Position numbers and translations under genes: made by a program. From Candidatus Nitrosotenuis cloacae (GTDB lineage Archaea > Thermoproteota > Nitrososphaeria > Nitrososphaerales > Nitrosopumilaceae), in NCBI RefSeq assembly GCF_026768455.1, contig NZ_JAPPVQ010000017.1, forward strand, positions 102,710 to 166,709: DNA of 64,000 bases, in the 5' to 3' direction. The notes under the pieces are model-generated. The model saw nothing but the letters and a program-made list of their open reading frames with translations. It had not been told where the DNA came from and searched no databases. This document shows, in pieces, positions 18,883-27,918 of the stretch (its first letter is position 1; every line of letters begins with the position of its first letter).

Positions 18883-19971
18883 CTATTCCATCGTGTCGCG
18901 CAGCTTTTCAAGGAGTTCCTTTTGCTGCTTGCTCAACTTGGTCGGAATATCCACTACAAGCCTGACGTACTGGTCCCCGCGGCCCCTGGAGCCCGAATGA
19001 GGCAGACCCTTTCCCTTTAGTTTTATGATGGCATTTGGCTGCGTACCCTCCTCCACCTTGACCTTTTCGCTCTTTTCCAGAGTCGGCACCTCGATCGTCC
19101 TGCCAAGGCACGCATCGGCAATCGATATCTTGGCGTCATAGAATACGTCCGCACCGTCGCGCTTGAACAGGTGATGCGGCTGCACACGTATGCGCACAAT
19201 CAGGTCGCCGTTGGGCCCGTTTGGCACCGAGTCGCCCTCTCCGCTGATGACATAGTCGCCGCTGTCTATTCCCGGCGGCACGTCAAATGAGAGATGCTTT
19301 GTCCCCTTTGTCTTTCCAGTCCCCCTGCACGCAGAGCACGGCTTTGGAATGAAGCGGCCCTGCCCGTGGCACTTGGTGCACGGCTGCACCGTCATGAATG
19401 TGGAAAATCCCATGTTGCGAGTTATCCTCACCTGCCCCTGACCCCTGCACGCAGAGCACGTCTCAGTCGTGGTGCCTGGCGCGCATCCAGATCCCTTGCA
19501 GTCCTTGCAGTCCACGTTCTTCTTTACGTCTATGTCGAGTCTTTTTCCGCTAAACACGTCCTCAAGCGTCAGGCTTGCCTCATACAGAAGGTCGTTGCCC
19601 CGCTGCCTTGAAAATCCGCCAAAGCCGCCAGTCCTGCCAAACAGCGAGTCAAAAATTGAATCAAATCCACCTGCGCCAAAGTTTGAAAATATGTCATCAA
19701 AGTTGCCCCTTGCCCCCTGGAAGATATCCTCGGTGGAGTATCTTCCCTCAAGTCCTGCGTGCCCGTACTGGTCGTACAGCTTGCGCTTTTCCGGCTCCGA
19801 CAGGACTGCGTACGCCTCCGATATCTCCTTGAAATGCTCCGGCGCGTCAGGCGACTTGTTCCTGTCCGGGTGAAACTTTAGTGCCAGCTTTCGGTACTGC
19901 GATTTTATGGCATCAATAGAATCCGACTTTGAGACTCCAAGCACCTCGTAATAGTCTCTTTTTGCTGACAT
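18883..19971 (-). CDS. dnaJ: Chaperone DnaJ
   Basis: The 362-residue protein is a full type I J-protein: J-domain with HPD at 34-36, a Gly/Phe-rich linker (GAGGFDSIFDSLFGRTGGFGGF), four CxxCxGxG-type zinc motifs (CKDCKGSG, CSACRGQG, CTKCHGQG, CSACRGTG) and the two C-terminal substrate-binding domains. It delivers unfolded proteins to DnaK and stimulates its ATPase. It is the last gene of grpE-dnaK-dnaJ. This bacterial-type system reached mesophilic archaea by transfer, which is established for the group. Confidence 0.97.
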   Translation of the reverse strand: MSAKRDYYEVLGVSKSDSIDAIKSQYRKLALKFHPDRNKSPDAPEHFKEISEAYAVLSEPEKRKLYDQYGHAGLEGRYSTEDIFQGARGNFDDIFSNFGAGGFDSIFDSLFGRTGGFGGFSRQRGNDLLYEASLTLEDVFSGKRLDIDVKKNVDCKDCKGSGCAPGTTTETCSACRGQGQVRITRNMGFSTFMTVQPCTKCHGQGRFIPKPCSACRGTGKTKGTKHLSFDVPPGIDSGDYVISGEGDSVPNGPNGDLIVRIRVQPHHLFKRDGADVFYDAKISIADACLGRTIEVPTLEKSEKVKVEEGTQPNAIIKLKGKGLPHSGSRGRGDQYVRLVVDIPTKLSKQQKELLEKLRDTME

Positions 19972-20002
19972 TTCCTTTAGTGGTATTTGTTACAATAAAT
20001 TG

Positions 20003-21841
20003 TTAGCTTGTAGGACCTGCGCCCTTGTTCTGCTCCGGCTCCCCCTGGGACTGCCCTGCATCCTGTGACTCTGGACCAGGTGGCGGTGTCATGTTCTTGT
20101 AAAGCTCAGTTGTGATCTGGTTGACAAGCGTCTTTAGCGCCTCCAGCTTTGGCTTTAGGACGTCTGCCTCCTTGTCCATTACCTCCTTTACGTCCCTGAC
20201 TGCCTCCGATATCTTGATTCCCTGCTCCTGCGTCAGCTTGTCCTTTAGGTCCTGCGTGATCAGCTTTTCAGTGGTATAGACAAAGCTCTCCGCCTCGTTC
20301 TTGAGGTCTACTGCCTCCTTTTTCTTTTTGTCGTCCTCGGCGAATTTTTCTGCGTCCTGCTTTAGCTTTTCAATTTCCTCCTTGGACATCTTTGATCCAG
20401 CCTGGATTGTTATCTTTGCCTCCTTCTTTGTTGCAAGATCCTTTGCAGTCACGTTGAGTATTCCGTTTGCGTCGATGTCAAACTTTACCTCAATCTGAGG
20501 CACGCCCCTTGGGGCAGGCAGTATTCCTGTAAGGTTAAAGCTTCCAAGTGAGACGTTGTCTGCTGCCATAGGTCGCTCGCCCTGTACTACGTGAATGGTC
20601 ACCGCAGTCTGGTTGTCGGCCGCAGTGGTGAACACTTTGGTCTTGGATGTCGGTATTGTGGTGTTTCTCTCTATGATCGGCTCGCGCAGTCCCCCGAGTG
20701 TCTCCACTCCGAGTGTGAGCGGCGTTACGTCCAATAGTACAATGTCGCTTGTCACGTCCCCTGCGATGATTCCCGCCTGGATTGCGGCCCCCATGGCAAC
20801 TGCCTCCATCGGGTCCACCCCGGACTCGGGGCTCTTGTTGATTATGTCGCCGACGAATTTTTTGACCATCGGTATTCTTGTTGGTCCGCCGACTAGCACA
20901 ATCTTTGAGATGTCGGATGTGGAAAGCTTTGCGTCCCTTAGTGCGTTTTCAATCGAGGTACGGCATCTTTCCACTATAGGTCGTATGAGTTCCTCAAACT
21001 TTGCGCGAGTCAGCTTTACTTCGAGGTTCTTTGGCCCTGCCGACTGGTCATATGAGATGAACGGAAGGTTGATGTCGGTTTCCATGACAGTGGACAGCTC
21101 TATCTTTGCCTTTTCTGCGGCCTCCCTGATTCGAGTCATCGCAGTGCTGTCCTTTGTCAGGTCTATTCCCGACGTCTTTCTGAATTCGTTAACTATGAAA
21201 TCTATTAGCACCTTGTCCATGTCCGTCCCTCCAAGCTGCGTGTCACCGGACGTGCTGAGCACCTCAAAGACCCCGCCTCCCATCTCCATTATAGTGACAT
21301 CAAGCGTTCCGCCGCCGAGGTCGAACACCAGAATCTTCATGTCCTGTCCTGCCTTGTCGAGCCCGAATGCAAGCGATGCCGCAGTCGGCTCGTTGATTAT
21401 CCTTACTACGTCCAGTCCCGCAATTGTTCCTGCGTCCTTTGTTGCCTGCCTCTGGTTGTCGTCAAAGTATGCCGGAACGGTGATTACGGCCTTTTCCACG
21501 GTCTCGCCGAGGAACGCCTCTGCGTCCTTTTTTATTTTCTGAAGTATGAACGATGATATCTGCTGTGGCTTGTACTCTTTGCCCTGGATTTTGTAGGCAT
21601 GGTCTGTGCCCATCTTCCTTTTTGCGGCAACTATGGTATTGTCGGGGTTTGTGACCGCCTGTCGCCTGGCCGGCTCTCCCACAAGGAGCTGTCCGTCCTT
21701 TGTAAAGGCCACCACTGACGGGAACGCCTTGCCCCCGATGGATGTGCCTTCGGCGGCGGGTACGAGTACGGGCTTGCCGCCCATCATCACTGCCGCAGCA
21801 GAGTTGCTTGTTCCCAAATCAATTCCAATTATTTTTGCCAT
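20003..21841 (-). CDS. dnaK: Chaperone DnaK (Hsp70)
   Basis: The 612-residue protein has all Hsp70 parts: the nucleotide-binding domain starting [16 protein letters not shown], the phosphate motifs [14 protein letters not shown] and [12 protein letters not shown], the hydrophobic linker before the substrate-binding domain ([14 protein letters not shown], then GILNVTAKD), a helical lid, and a disordered tail with [15 protein letters not shown]. It folds or protects unfolded proteins in an ATP cycle with DnaJ and GrpE, its operon partners 31 and 15 bases away. The EEVD end of eukaryotic Hsp70 is absent. Confidence 0.97.
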   Translation of the reverse strand: MAKIIGIDLGTSNSAAAVMMGGKPVLVPAAEGTSIGGKAFPSVVAFTKDGQLLVGEPARRQAVTNPDNTIVAAKRKMGTDHAYKIQGKEYKPQQISSFILQKIKKDAEAFLGETVEKAVITVPAYFDDNQRQATKDAGTIAGLDVVRIINEPTAASLAFGLDKAGQDMKILVFDLGGGTLDVTIMEMGGGVFEVLSTSGDTQLGGTDMDKVLIDFIVNEFRKTSGIDLTKDSTAMTRIREAAEKAKIELSTVMETDINLPFISYDQSAGPKNLEVKLTRAKFEELIRPIVERCRTSIENALRDAKLSTSDISKIVLVGGPTRIPMVKKFVGDIINKSPESGVDPMEAVAMGAAIQAGIIAGDVTSDIVLLDVTPLTLGVETLGGLREPIIERNTTIPTSKTKVFTTAADNQTAVTIHVVQGERPMAADNVSLGSFNLTGILPAPRGVPQIEVKFDIDANGILNVTAKDLATKKEAKITIQAGSKMSKEEIEKLKQDAEKFAEDDKKKKEAVDLKNEAESFVYTTEKLITQDLKDKLTQEQGIKISEAVRDVKEVMDKEADVLKPKLEALKTLVNQITTELYKNMTPPPGPESQDAGQSQGEPEQNKGAGPTS

Positions 21842-21856
21842 TTTTGTTCACCTAGA

Positions 21857-22378
21857 TTATTCTGATCGTGGTTTTTTTGATATTTCGACTAATGTCGGTC
21901 TTAAAGTCTTCTTATGAGAAATATATCCTTTCCTGATTTCCTTCGTAATGGTGTTATCGTCAAGTGTCTCGTCCTGTATGACCGCGATTGCCTCGTGCAG
22001 ATTTGGATCAAAGATCTCCCCCAGTGCGCTAATCGGTGCAACCCCGTACTCTGCAAGTAATGAGTCCATGTTTTTCAAAATAAAGTCCAGCCCCTGCGCG
22101 TCCGGATTCTCCTTCTTTAGTACCTCCTTTGCCCTGACCAGGTCGTCATAAATTGTCAGAAAGCTGAGGAGGAACCTGTCCATTTTCTCGTTGACTCCGT
22201 TTTCAATGTCGGATCTTGTCTTTCTTTCCAGGTTCTGAAAGTCCGCAAGCGAGCGCTTTAGCTTGTCCTCGCACGAGGCCAGGCTCTGCTGCAGCTGCGC
22301 AATCTGATCTGCGTTGTCATCCCCCGCACCGTCCGACACCTCAACTTGTATTGTTTCATCAGAATCCGGTTCCTGCAA
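21857..22378 (-). CDS. grpE: Nucleotide exchange factor GrpE
   Basis: The 173-residue protein, from TTG, has the GrpE form: an acidic disordered N terminus (PDSDETIQVEVSDGAGDD), a long coiled coil (QLQQSLASCEDKLKRSLADFQNLERKT), and the beta-wing domain with GEIFDPNLHEAIAVI and the ending ISHKKTLRPTLVEISK. It swaps ADP for ATP on DnaK. It is the first gene of the operon and starts 28 bases after the end of the Rossmann protein gene, which may therefore share its transcript. Confidence 0.95.
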   Translation of the reverse strand: MQEPDSDETIQVEVSDGAGDDNADQIAQLQQSLASCEDKLKRSLADFQNLERKTRSDIENGVNEKMDRFLLSFLTIYDDLVRAKEVLKKENPDAQGLDFILKNMDSLLAEYGVAPISALGEIFDPNLHEAIAVIQDETLDDNTITKEIRKGYISHKKTLRPTLVEISKKPRSE

Positions 22379-22406
22379 GACAGGGTTTGTTTTCCGCGTT
22401 CTAGTT

Positions 22407-23549
22407 TTATTCTTTGTGCGATATCTCGCACAGCGGGTTTGCCTTTATTATGATGAGATCGTTGTCCTGCTTTTTGCGTAGACTCTCATAGTCGGACTTT
22501 GAGCAGATGACAAGTATCGTGGTCTTGTCGTTGTGGAACAGATCCAAGTTCGGATCCTCGTATGCCTCTACGTCGCCGATGTAGTCGCGGAGTTTCGTAA
22601 TCAGGTTCTGCAGCATCTCGATTTTGTCCCCGCGCATCTCATGCTGGTCCAGCGACCACGACAGCGCGATCTTTGTTCTGCTTGCCTTCAAGTCGTTCTT
22701 CTTCAGAGTGGTCCTTATCTCGTCGATCAGCCTTTTTATGTAGCCGTCTATTCCCTTGAGGCTTCCGTTTATGATGTACATCAGCGTGTTTGCGCCCTCA
22801 AACGACGTGCCAAGCGAGCGCAGGTCGTACAGGCCGTTTACCATGTCATCAAGGAAGATGTTCTGAAAGTCGTCCGACTGCAGGTCCGCCTTTGAGCTTT
22901 CGTCCTGAGCAAACTTGCAGACCTCGATCACGCTGCACAGCGCGGAAAATCTGGAGAGGACGTTGATTGCGTGAAAGTGCTCAGATGAAGAAATTCCCAC
23001 GAATGGAATCGCCTTTTTGTTGCTGGTAAGCAGAGTTGCCAGCGCTGCGTCCTCCTTGCTGTTGTACGAGCCGATAATCTTGGGCGGCTGGTTGCCGCCG
23101 CCTAGCGGATAATAATAATAGTTGATTGACTTGCCGACTTCCAATCCCGTTACGTGTTCCAGAAGCGAGACATTCTCAGAGTTGCCGCCGATTCCTGTCG
23201 GCAGCGTGTAGATCACGGAGCTTCCCTTTTTGAGCGACGTCGTGGCATCCTTGAATTTGGAGTGCACCTCCGTTTTCGTTTCCTGTCCCGTCTTTCTTAT
23301 CCTCGGTGCAAAGAACAGGTATTGCGATTTCGATATTGCCACCTCGATTGGCTCCATTGCAAGCAACGGCTCGTCCTCCTTTAGCGAGGACACGTTTGGG
23401 TATGTCTTGGCAATCTCTGCTTTTAGCGATATTGCGGACTGGGACGACTCGTCGATTATGAAGACGTTGGCGCCCTGTATTGCCATCTGGCAGGCAATTG
23501 CGTATCCCTCAGTGCTCAGACCATAAACAACAACCCTATCAGATGCCAA
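22407..23549 (-). CDS. Rossmann-fold protein resembling nucleotide-sugar dehydrogenases
   Basis: The 380-residue protein has an N-terminal NAD-binding Rossmann motif (VVVYGLSTEGYAIACQMAIQGANVFIIDE). A middle segment (IEVAISKSQYLFFAPR, then LKKGSSVIYTLPTGIGG) is similar in order to UDP-sugar 6-dehydrogenases, and there is a helical centre and a final Rossmann-like strand (KTTILVICSKSDYESLRKK). The catalytic cysteine and GFGGSC motif of true dehydrogenases are not seen, so it may be a non-catalytic relative. It is divergent from the DUF354 glycan gene and upstream of grpE. Confidence 0.6.
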   Translation of the reverse strand: MASDRVVVYGLSTEGYAIACQMAIQGANVFIIDESSQSAISLKAEIAKTYPNVSSLKEDEPLLAMEPIEVAISKSQYLFFAPRIRKTGQETKTEVHSKFKDATTSLKKGSSVIYTLPTGIGGNSENVSLLEHVTGLEVGKSINYYYYPLGGGNQPPKIIGSYNSKEDAALATLLTSNKKAIPFVGISSSEHFHAINVLSRFSALCSVIEVCKFAQDESSKADLQSDDFQNIFLDDMVNGLYDLRSLGTSFEGANTLMYIINGSLKGIDGYIKRLIDEIRTTLKKNDLKASRTKIALSWSLDQHEMRGDKIEMLQNLITKLRDYIGDVEAYEDPNLDLFHNDKTTILVICSKSDYESLRKKQDNDLIIIKANPLCEISHKE

Positions 23550-23614
23550 TTCATTGGTGCTAAGTAGAAGGACTAAGAAAAACTTATTGCATCAAACATC
23601 ACAAAGCACTCATC

Positions 23615-24652
23615 TTGAGGATCTGGTTCGACATTTTGACGCCAAAACAAATCTTGTTTTTCGAACCGATGATCAAGGAGCTGCAAAAACACAACACTGT
23701 ACTCTGCACCTCGAGGAACTACAGGGAGGTGGTTGCACTTGCAAAGCTCCGCAAAATGAAGATCCAGTTTGTCGGAAGACACGGTGGATCAAGCAAGTCA
23801 GAAAAGCTTGCCGCCAGCCTGAATCGCACAAGCATGCTTTCAAAAAAAATTCTCCAGTTCAAGCCGGACGCAACTGTGAGCTTTTGCTCGCCTGAGGCAG
23901 CAAGGGTGTCGTTCGGCCTTGGGATAAGGCACGTTGCCTTTTGCGACTCGCCGCATGCGGACGCGGTGATGCGGCTTTCGGTGCCGCTCATTCAGAAGCT
24001 GCTCACACCATGGATAATACCAAAGGGCGAATTTACAAAGTTTGGAATAAAGGAAAAGGACATCGTCCAGTACAGGGCAGTTGACGCATCGGTGATTGTA
24101 AAAGGCAATACAAAAAAACCCCGCGCCAAAAGAATGCAGAAAAACATCCTTGTCCGAGTCGAAGAAGACCAGGCCGCATACGCGCAAAACAGCAAGAGCC
24201 GCATACTTGACATCATAGACGAGATTGCAAAAGAGTTCCCGAATTACACCGTGATGGTGCTGCCAAGGTACGGCCAGCAGATAGCTGTGCTGCAAAAGAG
24301 GTTCGGAAATAGAATAAGGATCCTAAGGAAGGTGGCAGTCGGAGGCGACCTGCTGCACGATACCGACGTGTTCGTCGGCTCCGGCGGAACAATGACTGCC
24401 GAGTCCGCGCTTAGTGGCATCCCCACAATCTCGTACAATGCGGTTCCCAATCTGGTGCAGGACTATTTGGTAAGAAAGGGGCTCGTCATTTTGGAATCGG
24501 ATCCAAAAAAGATAGCACATGCAATAAAAAAAGTGCTCCACTCTGACAACAGCGCGCTGCGCAATAACGCCAAGAGCACTCTTGCATCGATGGAGGATCC
24601 CCTCAAGAAGCTGATCCAAGTCATCAAGACGGGACAACATTTCCGAAAATAA
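23615..24652 (+). CDS. DUF354 protein, glycosyltransferase/epimerase-like
   Basis: The 345-residue protein starts at TTG and matches the DUF354 family: MRIWFDILTPKQILFFEPMI at the N terminus, FVGRHGGSSKSEKL, the conserved VAFCDSPHADAV, and a C-terminal GGTMTAESALSGIPTIS. The fold is GT-B like, related to UDP-GlcNAc 2-epimerases and MurG-type transferases, so it probably handles nucleotide sugars at the cytoplasmic side. Activity is not established for the family. It is divergent from the dehydrogenase-like gene, which suggests a joint role in surface glycan synthesis. tRNA-Gln follows. Confidence 0.8.
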   Translation: MRIWFDILTPKQILFFEPMIKELQKHNTVLCTSRNYREVVALAKLRKMKIQFVGRHGGSSKSEKLAASLNRTSMLSKKILQFKPDATVSFCSPEAARVSFGLGIRHVAFCDSPHADAVMRLSVPLIQKLLTPWIIPKGEFTKFGIKEKDIVQYRAVDASVIVKGNTKKPRAKRMQKNILVRVEEDQAAYAQNSKSRILDIIDEIAKEFPNYTVMVLPRYGQQIAVLQKRFGNRIRILRKVAVGGDLLHDTDVFVGSGGTMTAESALSGIPTISYNAVPNLVQDYLVRKGLVILESDPKKIAHAIKKVLHSDNSALRNNAKSTLASMEDPLKKLIQVIKTGQHFRK

Positions 24653-24685
24653 CAATAATAGGAGTTTTTGAAGGTGGGTACGGGA

Positions 24686-24758
24686 AGCCCGGTAGTGTAG
24701 CGGTCAAGCATAGGGGCCTTTGGAGCCCTTGACCCCAGTTCGAGTCTGGGCCGGGCTA
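24686..24758 (+). tRNA. tRNA-Gln (anticodon TTG)
   Basis: A 73-base cloverleaf: acceptor AGCCCGG paired with CCGGGCT, anticodon stem GGGGC/GCCCT with loop CTTTGGA (anticodon TTG), T arm CCCAG-TTCGAGT-CTGGG, discriminator A. No intron is present and CCA is not encoded. It reads CAA/CAG and is the substrate charged through the GatDE route encoded in this window. Confidence 0.95.
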
Positions 24759-24764
24759 CTTGTT

Positions 24765-25535
24765 TTACATCTCAAGTCTGGTCAGAAGTTTTATCGCAAC
24801 TACAAACAGCACGGAGGCCGCGGCGACAAGCACGAGCATCTCCATCATCACAAACTCGTTAAACGTCCCAAATATCCCTGCGCGAATTATATCAACAAGG
24901 TACGTCAGTGGATTCAGGTAGAATCCGCTTGCAAGCGGCTCCGGTGCACCCTCCGCCGGATAGAACGCTGTACTCACAAACGCAAAGAACAGGAACACCG
25001 TGTTGATTATCACGTTGAATCCCTCGCTTGACTTTAATCTGGTGGAAATTATCGAGGCAATCGAGCCAAACAGGATGGACCCGACAATTGATGCAAATAT
25101 GAGAAACGGAATAGTCAGCACGTTGAGCTGGGCCGATGTGAAAAACAGCGGAAAGCCAAGTGCTGTGATCAGAGCGGCGCTGATAAGCCCCACTATGCCA
25201 ATTGTGAACACGTTGCTCAGAATGTAGTTTCGTCGCGTAAACGGCCCGACCAGAATCTGCTCAAACATTCCGTGGCGCCTGTCGTTCCAGATTATTATCC
25301 CAGACACCAGCGTGCTGTTCATTATGTTGAATCCGATCATGCCGGACGCGATGAACGCCGGATAGTCCAAGCTGAGGTCTCCCAGTGGGACCGACTTTAT
25401 CAGCGCCGTATACGCATAGCCTGCCACAAAGATGTACACTATTGGGAACATCACCTGCCAGACCAAAAACCCCGGATTGAGCGAAATCGTCAGATTCCGG
25501 TTTACCAGCCTAAGAGTCGGGTGCATTTTGATCAA
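24765..25535 (-). CDS. ABC-2 type transporter permease
   Basis: The 256-residue protein has six predicted membrane helices, typical of ABC-2 exporters (PGFLVWQVMFPIVYIFVAGYAY near the N terminus; VVLVAAASVLFVVAIKLL at the C terminus), and the family signature region (FEQILVGPFTRRNYILSNVF, AFYPAEGAPEPL). With the ATPase that precedes and overlaps it by 26 bases, it forms an efflux pump of the DrrAB type, exporting drugs, lipids or glycans. The substrate is unknown. Confidence 0.92.
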   Translation of the reverse strand: MIKMHPTLRLVNRNLTISLNPGFLVWQVMFPIVYIFVAGYAYTALIKSVPLGDLSLDYPAFIASGMIGFNIMNSTLVSGIIIWNDRRHGMFEQILVGPFTRRNYILSNVFTIGIVGLISAALITALGFPLFFTSAQLNVLTIPFLIFASIVGSILFGSIASIISTRLKSSEGFNVIINTVFLFFAFVSTAFYPAEGAPEPLASGFYLNPLTYLVDIIRAGIFGTFNEFVMMEMLVLVAAASVLFVVAIKLLTRLEM

Positions 25536-26481
25536 CCATCCTTAGGAATATCTCCTCCAGCGTGGTGGGCATTGCCACCAGGTCCTCCACTGCCATGTTA
25601 TTCTCAATTAGTATCTGCAGAATCTGGGACAAGACAATCTCCGACTTTCTTGACTGTATTATAATGTCGGTCCCCGTCTCATAGTCCACGGTACATCCTG
25701 GTATTCCCCTGACTAGGTCTGCCAGCTTTTCGTGCCTGTCCGTGAGGTGGATCTTTATCGTCTTTTCCTGCCCAAACGTGTTCTTTAGCTGGTCCGGCGA
25801 GTCCACCGCAAGTATCTTGCCCCTGTTTATCACTGCAATCTCGTCGCAGAGGTACTCTGCCTCCGTAAGCACGTGCGTCGTGTAAAATATCGTAAGCCCC
25901 GTTCTTGCCTTGTTCTTCAAAAAGTCAAGCAGCCTCCGCCTTGCGCTCGGGTCAAGCCCGACCGTCGGCTCGTCCAAAAATAAAAGGTCCATCTCGTGCA
26001 TGAACTCGCGCGCCACCTGCACCCTCCGCCTCTGCCCAATTGAGAGGTCCTCGTTTTTGCGCCTCCTGATCTCCCCCAAATCAAACACGTCAATCAGCTC
26101 CTCAGTCCTGTCCCTCCTTGTCTTGCCATCTATATTCCACATCATGCCGTATTTTTCAAGCGATTTTTCCACTGAGAGGTTCGGCTCGTAGCTTGGCTGC
26201 TGCAAGACAACGCCGATTCTCTTTCTCACCTCTAATGGGTGCTTGATCGCATCAATCCCCAGGATCTCGATTGCCCCGTTTGTCGGGGGGATCAGCGTGG
26301 TGAGAAGCTTCATGGTGGTGGACTTGCCCGCCCCGTTTGGCCCAAGAAAACCGAACACACTTCCCGATCGCACATTGAGATCTATTCCGTCCACCGCAAC
26401 GACGGACCCGTATGACTTTGAGAGCGATCTTGCAACTATACTTGACACGTCGATGTTTTTTCTCATCTCTAATTTATTCAT
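25510..26481 (-). CDS. ABC transporter ATP-binding protein (DrrA type)
   Basis: The 323-residue protein has Walker A GPNGAGKST, the Q-loop, the signature LSIGQRRRVQVAREF, Walker B LLFLDEPTVGLDP and the switch histidine in TTHVLTEAEYL. The C-terminal extension of about 100 residues is typical of DrrA/CcmA-type exporter ATPases. It powers the overlapping permease. The annotated ATG gives an N-terminal extension, NKLEMRKNIDVSSIVARSL; the ABC domain proper begins about residue 14, so a start at M6 is also possible. Confidence 0.93.
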   Translation of the reverse strand: MNKLEMRKNIDVSSIVARSLSKSYGSVVAVDGIDLNVRSGSVFGFLGPNGAGKSTTMKLLTTLIPPTNGAIEILGIDAIKHPLEVRKRIGVVLQQPSYEPNLSVEKSLEKYGMMWNIDGKTRRDRTEELIDVFDLGEIRRRKNEDLSIGQRRRVQVAREFMHEMDLLFLDEPTVGLDPSARRRLLDFLKNKARTGLTIFYTTHVLTEAEYLCDEIAVINRGKILAVDSPDQLKNTFGQEKTIKIHLTDRHEKLADLVRGIPGCTVDYETGTDIIIQSRKSEIVLSQILQILIENNMAVEDLVAMPTTLEEIFLRMVDQNAPDS

Positions 26482-26520
26482 GCTAAATTTTATTAGTACA
26501 GGACATTATCAGGAATTAAC

Positions 26521-27918
26521 TTGTCCGAATTTGACGCATTGTTAACCAAACTGCTTGAGCAAAAGCCGGATCTTACCAGATCGGACATTGAAAACCTGAT
26601 CGCACAAAAGAAGGAAAAGATCGGCGCAGGCTACCTGACGGACCAGGGGGCGCTGTTCCTGGTTGCATCGGATTTGGGCCTTGCAATCTCAGAGCCGGCA
26701 AAGACTGAGATCGGCATAAAGGACCTCTACTCTGGCGCAAAAGAGGTCACACTGCAGACGCGTGTCCTCAACGTGTCCCCAAAAAGGCAGTTCTCAAGAA
26801 AGGACGGCTCGCAATTTCTATTACGAAACATGACAGTATACGATAACGATTCATCGGTTACGGTAAAACTCTGGGACGAAAAGGCAAACCTGCCAGAGAT
26901 GGCAGACATCAAGCCTGGCGACCTCATAAAGATAATCAAGGCGTATGTAAAGTCCGACCTGAACGGTGAGCCGACCATCAACATAGGCTCAGGCTCATCA
27001 ATAGAGCGCGCAACCAACGAGAGTAAGATCCCGTCACTAGAGTCGCGCACCAAGGACGTAAGCGAGATTGCCGACGGTGAAAAGAACATCATCGTGTCAG
27101 GTACGATAGACGGTAACATCGGATATTCAGAATTTACAAACTCCCGCGGCACACCAGGAAGCGCGCTGCGATTCAGGATGAAGGGCAAGGACGGCCGCTC
27201 CACAAGAATAGTCATCTGGAACAAGACGGAGGCAGACATCCCAAAGGTGGTTCCACCTGCAGCCAAGATCAGACTGCTCGGAGTCAAAGCAAGGATGAAC
27301 CAGCAGGAGCTTGAGGTCCACGGAAACGAGTCCACCGTAATAGACCTGGAGGCAGACCAGGAGGTGCAGCCGGTAATACTAAGAGTGCTCTCAATTGTCA
27401 AAAACGAAAACGGACAAAAGATGATTCTTGGCGTCAACAAGGAAAAACAACTACTCAATATAGTAGATGCGGCAGATGTCACCGCAGCATTTGGCCAAGG
27501 CGACGTACTGGAGTGCATGCCCTCAAAGCTGTACGGAAGCAACATCACAGTAGATTCCGAGTCGTTTGTAAGAAAGATAGAATCGGACGACATCCCGCAG
27601 CTTGGCGACCTTAGGACAAAGATAGTCGACATCAAGCCGGACAACAACTATTACTGCATAGAGGCAATCATACTCCGACCTCCGGAGAGGCGCAACGTGC
27701 AGACAAAGTCCGGCGAGTCAATCACGCTTTCAGAGATGTATGTGGAAGACGACACAGCCCAGATCTGGGTAAAGGGCTGGAGAAACCAGGCAAGACTGCT
27801 TGACGAGTGCTCAATAGGCGAGATAGTCACAGTGGTAGGCGTGGTCGCAAAGCCTGGACTTGAGGGAAGGACCGAGCTGTTTTTGACTCCTTTTTCCACA
27901 ATTAAAAAGAGAAACTAG
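26521..27918 (+). CDS. rpa: Replication protein A (single-stranded DNA-binding, OB-fold)
   Basis: The 465-residue protein, starting at TTG, is of the archaeal RPA1 type. It has a helical N terminus (DALLTKLLEQKPDLTRSDIENLI) and several OB folds: about residues 70-160 (VTLQTRVLNVSPKRQF, VTVKLWDEKANLPEMADIKPGDLI), 175-265 (NIIVSGTIDGNIGY, TRIVIWNKTEADI) and a last one about 355-460 ending in QIWVKGWRNQARLLDECSIGE. The usual C-terminal zinc finger of RPA41 is absent. It coats ssDNA in replication and repair. The lhr-type helicase converges on it with four overlapping bases. Confidence 0.9.
   Translation: MSEFDALLTKLLEQKPDLTRSDIENLIAQKKEKIGAGYLTDQGALFLVASDLGLAISEPAKTEIGIKDLYSGAKEVTLQTRVLNVSPKRQFSRKDGSQFLLRNMTVYDNDSSVTVKLWDEKANLPEMADIKPGDLIKIIKAYVKSDLNGEPTINIGSGSSIERATNESKIPSLESRTKDVSEIADGEKNIIVSGTIDGNIGYSEFTNSRGTPGSALRFRMKGKDGRSTRIVIWNKTEADIPKVVPPAAKIRLLGVKARMNQQELEVHGNESTVIDLEADQEVQPVILRVLSIVKNENGQKMILGVNKEKQLLNIVDAADVTAAFGQGDVLECMPSKLYGSNITVDSESFVRKIESDDIPQLGDLRTKIVDIKPDNNYYCIEAIILRPPERRNVQTKSGESITLSEMYVEDDTAQIWVKGWRNQARLLDECSIGEIVTVVGVVAKPGLEGRTELFLTPFSTIKKRN

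Noticed and set aside
20595..21542. Plus-strand frame of 315 codons opposite dnaK
   Set aside because: It is the antisense shadow of a strongly conserved Hsp70 gene. Its product has no domain and a serine/isoleucine-rich composition typical of shadows.
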